Shown: piece by piece, positions 60,216 through 64,000 of the stretch
Layout of the letters: each line of letters opens with the position of its first letter
Position numbering within the stretch: position 1 is the stretch's first letter
Source: Flavobacteriaceae bacterium GF1
GTDB lineage: Bacteria; Bacteroidota; Bacteroidia; Flavobacteriales; Flavobacteriaceae
Reading direction: 5' to 3'
Length of the DNA stretch: 64,000 nucleotides
Assembly (NCBI GenBank): GCA_009797885.1
Contig: WNKP01000009.1
Location: forward strand, 62,001-126,000
Translations under genes and position numbers: made by a program
Notes under the pieces: generated by a model
The model's database searches: none
The model's input: the letters and a program-made list of their open reading frames with translations, nothing else
What the model was told of the DNA's origin: nothing

Positions 60216-60240
60216 AAATCCCGGAAAAAATCCGGGATTT
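60216..60240 (-). terminator. Rho-independent terminator of the OmpA gene, upstream border of the PKS operon
   Basis: Stem AAATCCCGGA (60216-60225) pairs with 60231-60240 around a five-base loop. On the minus strand it is followed by a T-rich run. It lies 40 bases after the OmpA-family stop and 28 bases before the FAD oxidoreductase start. Confidence 0.85.
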
Positions 60241-60280
60241 CTTTCTTCAATTTAACTCATCCCGAGCTTATAACATAGTC

Positions 60281-60973
60281 TTACCCTTTGGTATTCTCGT
60301 AGGCTTCCTCTTTTAGGGAGTCACTGGCCACAATGGCCAGTTCCACCCTACGGTTTTTGGCCTTGCCCGCTGCAGTTTCATTACTTTCCCTGGGTTGTGT
60401 CTCACCATACCATTTGGTGGTAAGTCGGGATGAACTGATGCCCTGTGCTATCAAATACTGGGTAACGGACTCTGCCCTCTTTTGAGACAGTCCAAGATTG
60501 TATTCTTCGGAACCGGCACTATCTGTATGTCCTTCAACCAAAATATTGGACTTTGGATATTCCCTAAAAATATCGGCCAACTTATTGAGTGTTTCTGCTG
60601 AGCTCCCTTTGACATCGGCTTTGTTGGTGTCAAAGAAAACACCGGCGTCCTGGGTAAAGGTTACGTTGATCCCTTCACCAACACGCTGTACTTCCGCACC
60701 TGGTATTTCTTCCTCGATCCGTTCTGCCTGACGGTCCATCCTACTTCCAATATAGCCCCCTGCGGCACCACCTACGGCTGCACCAATAATTGCACCAAGG
60801 ACCGTATTTCCCTTTCCGACATTGTTCCCTATGATTCCTCCAATTACCGCACCACCCGCTGCACCAATGGCACCACCTTTCTGTGCTTTATTGGCATTTT
60901 TTACGGCACTACAACTAACCAATAGTAGTACGATCATTCCGTATGAGATTCCTTTTTTAAGCTTGATGTTCAT
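60281..60973 (-). CDS. OmpA-family lipoprotein with glycine zipper
   Basis: 230 residues. The signal ends in a lipobox LLVSC. A Gly-rich zipper (IGAAGGAVIGGIIGNN and AIIGAAVGGAAGGYIGSRMD) crosses or coats a membrane. The OmpA domain (about 105-220) has VFFDTNKADVKGSS, LVEGHTDSAGSEEYN and NRRVELAI, which bind peptidoglycan. It begins 3 bases after the stop of the lipocalin-like gene on the same strand, in one transcript ended by the terminator at 60216. Confidence 0.93.
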   Translation of the reverse strand: MNIKLKKGISYGMIVLLLVSCSAVKNANKAQKGGAIGAAGGAVIGGIIGNNVGKGNTVLGAIIGAAVGGAAGGYIGSRMDRQAERIEEEIPGAEVQRVGEGINVTFTQDAGVFFDTNKADVKGSSAETLNKLADIFREYPKSNILVEGHTDSAGSEEYNLGLSQKRAESVTQYLIAQGISSSRLTTKWYGETQPRESNETAAGKAKNRRVELAIVASDSLKEEAYENTKG

Positions 60974-60976
60974 TTT

Positions 60977-61462
60977 TTATTTTTTTGAAAATTCGTAAAC
61001 AATGGTGACCAATTCACCATCAACATTTGCATTTGACTTTAATACCATCTGTTGTTCGTCCAGACTTGTAATATTCAATCGGTACCCTACTCCACCAGAA
61101 ATGTCCTTATACTTCTCATCAATGAATTTGAACTGTAATTGGCTACTGTAGTTTTGTGCAGGCTCAATGACGGACCAACGAATGTACCTATCCCCACCTT
61201 GACATAGGGATCCGCCTTTTATGGTATATCGTCCAGTACTGTTGTTATCCCTAAAAAACCATTCACTCCCCTCAAAACAGATGTCCTTGGCATCATCAAA
61301 AAGAACAGCCTGAAAGTTTCCGGTGTTGTTTTCATACCTAATATTGTCCAGGGACCACGTACCACTGAACAAATTGCGTTGGGAACGCGCAGACTTGGTG
61401 ATGGTACAGGACCCCAGCAAAATCGTGAACACCCCTAGCAAAATACTTGTTTTTCTTATCAT
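60977..61462 (-). CDS. Lipocalin-like lipoprotein
   Basis: 161 residues. The signal ends in LLGSC. The barrel starts with a SGTWSLDNIRY segment, the lipocalin-like GxW strand, and has strands GRYTIKGGSLC, YSSQLQFKFID and GYRLNITSLDEQQMVLKSN. The fold binds small hydrophobic molecules. Co-transcribed with the OmpA-family gene 3 bases downstream. Confidence 0.82.
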   Translation of the reverse strand: MIRKTSILLGVFTILLGSCTITKSARSQRNLFSGTWSLDNIRYENNTGNFQAVLFDDAKDICFEGSEWFFRDNNSTGRYTIKGGSLCQGGDRYIRWSVIEPAQNYSSQLQFKFIDEKYKDISGGVGYRLNITSLDEQQMVLKSNANVDGELVTIVYEFSKK

Positions 61463-61556
61463 ATCGTTTGGATTATACTATTGGTACATACGCAAAAACC
61501 GCAGCAATGGTTTTCCACTTAACATCAATTTGTCGAAAAAAGGGCACTTATAAAAA

Positions 61557-63536
61557 CTAATAGGCCAGGAGCTCCAGTAAGTCATCTTCAAAACGTTTTT
61601 TAGGCAAAAAGCCCTCTTCCAAATTTTTCGCAAAGGGAACCGGGGTATCCAGGCTTGCCACCCTCCTGACCGGGCCATCCAAATATTCAAAGCAGTGTTC
61701 CGTAACCATTGCGGAAATATCACTTGCCACTCCCCCAAAAAGTGTGTCTTCTTGCAGTATGATGAGTTTGCCCGTTTTTTGAACCGATTGGTATATTGCT
61801 TCGGTATCCAATGGGGCCAATGTTCGTAGGTCAATCAAATCCGCCGATATATTGGAATGCCGTTCCAACGTTTCCAAGGCCCAATGCACGCCTGCACCAA
61901 AGGTTACGATTGAAACATCATTTCCCTCCTTCAAAAGCGAGGCCTTGCCCAGGGGCAAGGTGTAGTATTCCTTTGGTACATCACCGGAAATACTGCGGTA
62001 AAGTCCTTTGTGCTCAAAAAACAGTACCGGATTGGGATCATTGATACTGGCGGTCAACAGTCCCTTGGCATCCGCAGGAAATGCGGGATACACTACTTTA
62101 AGTCCAGGGGTTTTGGTAAACCAGGCTTCATTGGTCTGGGAATGGAAGGGTCCGGCACCTACCCCTCCGCCACATGGCATTCGTATGACCACATCTGCAT
62201 TTTGTCCCCAACGGTAATGAATTTTTGCCAGGTAGTTGACAATGGGGTTAAACCCGCTGCTTACGAAATCGGCGAATTGCATTTCCACTACCGCCTTCAT
62301 GGAGTTGATGGAGAGGCCCATTGCCGTGGACACAATTACGGATTCGCAAATAGGCGTATTCCGAACCCTATTTCTACCAAATTCCTTTACAAAACCGTCC
62401 GTTATTTTAAACACTCCCCCATATTCCGCAATGTCCTGTCCCATAAGGACCAGTTCATTGTGTTCTTCCATCGATTGTCGCAAACCCTGGGATACCGCAT
62501 CCACAAAACGGATTTCCTGGGCATCCAATGCGTTGGGTTCAATGGATACATCTTCATTTTTTTGATAGAGATCATCCAACTCCATTTTCCCATTAAAAAC
62601 AACCGGATCCTCATCAAAAGCCACCTTTAAGCTCATGTTGATTTCCTCCATATAATCTGTTTTGAGCTTCTCTATCTTCTTATCGTTCAAGACACCCTCC
62701 TTCAATAAAAAGGCTTCAAAATTCGCTATGGGATCTTTTTTCGCCCATTCCTTAATTATTTTTTCCGGCACATATTTGATGCCGCTGGCTTCCTCATGTC
62801 CACGCATACGGAAGGTCTTGAACTCAAGAAGTACGGGCCGCGGTCGTTTTCTTAAAGCCTTACAGAGTTCATTGACCTTTGTGTAGACTTCCAAAATATT
62901 GTTTCCTTCAATGATCCTACCTTCTATCCCGTATCCCTTTGCCCTGTCCGCCAGATGTTCACAATTGTATTGTTCCCTGGTAGGTGTGGACAGGCCATAA
63001 CCATTGTTTTCGATACAAAATAAAATGGGTAGGTTCCAAACGGACGCCACGTTCAATGCTTCGTGAAAATCCCCTTCACTGGTAGCTCCTTCACCGGTAA
63101 AAACTGCGGTGACCCTTTTCTTTTTTCGAATTAAATCCGCCAGTGCTATTCCATTGGCGACCCCAAGTTGTGGCCCCAAATGGGAAATCATCCCAACAAT
63201 TTTATGTTCTTGACTGCCAAAATGGAAGCTTCTGTCCCTTCCTTTCGTAAATCCACTGGCCTTCCCTTGCCATTGTGCGAAAAGTCGTTTTAAGGGAACA
63301 TTGCGTGTGGTGAACACCCCCAGGTTTCGATGCATGGGAAGGATGTACTCGGAGTCTTTGAGGGCGGAGGCAACGCCGACGGATATGGCCTCCTGTCCCA
63401 TTCCACTGAACCATTTCGGAACCTTACCCTGCCGAAGCAGAATCAACATCTTTTCCTCTATCATTCTAGGTTTTAGCATACGTCCGTAGAGCCGGAGCAA
63501 TTCTTCTGGGTTCAGATCCCCAATATGGTAGCGCAT
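61557..63536 (-). CDS. Fused E1 alpha/beta 2-oxoacid dehydrogenase (branched-chain type)
   Basis: 659 residues from the ATG at 63536, which gives MRYHIGDLNPEELLRLYGRM; an upstream frame to 63617 would cross the divergent promoter. The N-terminal half (about 1-320) is E1 alpha: thiamine-diphosphate motif FTGEGATSEGDFHEALN with ENNGYGLST. The C-terminal half is E1 beta: LVLMGQDIAEYGGVFKITDG and FQLANPxFAD-like MQFADFVSSGFN, later GAGVHWALE. It would decarboxylate 2-oxoisovalerate and related acids and hand the acyl group to E2. Such fusions are typical of Bacteroidota. Branched acyl-CoA from it could feed fatty-acid or PKS starters; that link is inference. Confidence 0.92.
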   Translation of the reverse strand: MRYHIGDLNPEELLRLYGRMLKPRMIEEKMLILLRQGKVPKWFSGMGQEAISVGVASALKDSEYILPMHRNLGVFTTRNVPLKRLFAQWQGKASGFTKGRDRSFHFGSQEHKIVGMISHLGPQLGVANGIALADLIRKKKRVTAVFTGEGATSEGDFHEALNVASVWNLPILFCIENNGYGLSTPTREQYNCEHLADRAKGYGIEGRIIEGNNILEVYTKVNELCKALRKRPRPVLLEFKTFRMRGHEEASGIKYVPEKIIKEWAKKDPIANFEAFLLKEGVLNDKKIEKLKTDYMEEINMSLKVAFDEDPVVFNGKMELDDLYQKNEDVSIEPNALDAQEIRFVDAVSQGLRQSMEEHNELVLMGQDIAEYGGVFKITDGFVKEFGRNRVRNTPICESVIVSTAMGLSINSMKAVVEMQFADFVSSGFNPIVNYLAKIHYRWGQNADVVIRMPCGGGVGAGPFHSQTNEAWFTKTPGLKVVYPAFPADAKGLLTASINDPNPVLFFEHKGLYRSISGDVPKEYYTLPLGKASLLKEGNDVSIVTFGAGVHWALETLERHSNISADLIDLRTLAPLDTEAIYQSVQKTGKLIILQEDTLFGGVASDISAMVTEHCFEYLDGPVRRVASLDTPVPFAKNLEEGFLPKKRFEDDLLELLAY

Positions 63537-63555
63537 ATAGTTGTTGTTATATACC

Positions 63556-63591
63556 CAAAAGTAGTAAAAAGGGCAAGATTGCTTACTTTTG
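63556..63591. promoter_or_regulatory. Mirrored candidate -7 promoter elements between E1 and the oxygenase
   Basis: TACTTTTG occurs on the minus strand at 63556-63563 (20 bases before the E1 start) and on the plus strand at 63584-63591 (25 bases before the oxygenase ATG). It fits the Bacteroidota -7 consensus TAnnTTTG. The expected -33 TTG is not evident for either. The two copies form an inverted repeat CCAAAAGTA/TACTTTTGG. Confidence 0.35.
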
Positions 63592-63615
63592 GAGGGAAGC
63601 AAAAAACAAAGAACC

Positions 63616-64000
63616 ATGAGTGCGATACCAAGTGTTCACCTGGGGGATTTTTTATCCGGTGATCCTGTAAAAAAGGAAAAATTTGTTCGAGAAATTGGAG
63701 CAGCTTTTGAGGATATTGGATTTGTGGCCTTAAGTGGTCATTTCCTGTCCAATGAACTGGTCGAAAAGCTCTACGAGGAGATAAAACATTTCTTTGGATT
63801 GCCACAGGAAACCAAGGACAAGTATGAAATAGCGGGAATTGGTGGGCAACGGGGCTATACCTCATTTGGAAAGGAACATGCCAAAGGACGGAAAGAAGGG
63901 GATTTAAAGGAATTTTGGCATTTTGGACAATATGTGGAGAACGATTCCAAACTGGCAAAGGAATATCCGGAAAACGTGACCGTGGAGGAACTTCCCGATT
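63616..64000 (+). CDS. 2-oxoglutarate/Fe(II)-dependent (isopenicillin N synthase-like) oxygenase, partial
   Basis: 128 codons to the right edge. The translation MSAIPSVHLGDFLSGDPVKK followed by IGAAFEDIGFVALSGH is the DIOX_N pattern of the isopenicillin N synthase family, with later KHFFGLPQETKDKYE and GQRGYTSFGKEHAKG. The iron-binding HxD...H lies beyond the window. Members oxidise or desaturate small molecules, and in Flavobacteria single copies are common. Divergent from the E1 gene by 79 bases. Confidence 0.88.
   Translation, partial: MSAIPSVHLGDFLSGDPVKKEKFVREIGAAFEDIGFVALSGHFLSNELVEKLYEEIKHFFGLPQETKDKYEIAGIGGQRGYTSFGKEHAKGRKEGDLKEFWHFGQYVENDSKLAKEYPENVTVEELPD

Noticed and set aside
1-64000. 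tRNA, rRNA, insertion sequences or integrase genes
   Set aside because: I looked for cloverleaf arms, transposase frames and terminal repeats and saw none that hold up.

Overview
The window looks like one chromosomal segment of a marine-type member of the Flavobacteriaceae (Bacteroidota), possibly near Muricauda, Allomuricauda or Maribacter; the genus is inference. Supporting signs are several lipoproteins with a lipobox after very short signals, seven-helix AraC regulators, LytTR/LytS regulation, DUF2490, DUF6503 and DUF6734 proteins, a GG-leader peptide of the Bacteroidota natural-product type, a fused E1 alpha/beta 2-oxoacid dehydrogenase, and weak or absent Shine-Dalgarno sequences. I see no rRNA, tRNA, insertion sequence, CRISPR array or phage.

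Layout. 1-7047: a VOC protein (partial), an exported lipoprotein methyltransferase, an acyltransferase, an AraC regulator, and an operon of ABA4-like protein, 7-TM protein, LytS-type kinase and LytTR regulator. 7463-13823: a secreted unknown; a lipoprotein with an HExxH motif followed by tandemly duplicated small exported proteins (toxin/immunity-like layout); an AraC regulator; a beta-barrel-like protein; DoxX; and a tiny azoreductase-like remnant. 13873-21808: tandem PPK2 polyphosphate kinases, two AraC regulators, a membrane-anchored DJ-1/PfpI protein, and secreted unknowns. 22015-30949: an SPFH lipoprotein, an EF-G-like GTPase with an altered P-loop, an MBL-fold hydrolase, a kinase/nucleoside-hydrolase pair, a probable TonB-receptor remnant, an FAD oxidase, and a small lipoprotein. 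31288-37287: a coupled gntR / mannose-6-phosphate isomerase-like / GH38 alpha-mannosidase operon with a palindromic candidate operator. 37397-42193: GNAT-YoaP, a cation-chloride-cotransporter-like permease, and a DUF6734 plus unknown pair.

42228-44262 holds the most distinctive locus. It contains an unlisted 47-residue GG-leader peptide with four cysteines in its core, its own terminator, and an upstream gene on the same strand that fuses a Cys-less C39-like domain, a VKOR and a thioredoxin-like domain. The parts suggest leader recognition plus disulfide formation. A 7-bp microsatellite lies just beyond the terminator. 44457-53712 carries two cold-shock proteins, a nucleoside-hydrolase-like protein, a MORN/DUF2490 operon, a PQQ-type sugar dehydrogenase, a universal stress protein, a ribosome hibernation factor and YceI.

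53758-60240 is a sharply delimited nine-gene operon. In order of transcription it encodes an FAD oxidoreductase, a methyltransferase, a type III polyketide synthase, a Yx6K SDR, a FabZ-like dehydratase, a ketosynthase, an ACP and two small membrane proteins. Strong hairpins lie on both sides. The likely logic is a dedicated acyl chain made on the ACP, used as starter by the type III PKS, then methylated and oxidised. 60281-64000 holds OmpA and lipocalin-like lipoproteins, the E1 fusion dehydrogenase, and the start of a 2OG-Fe(II) oxygenase.
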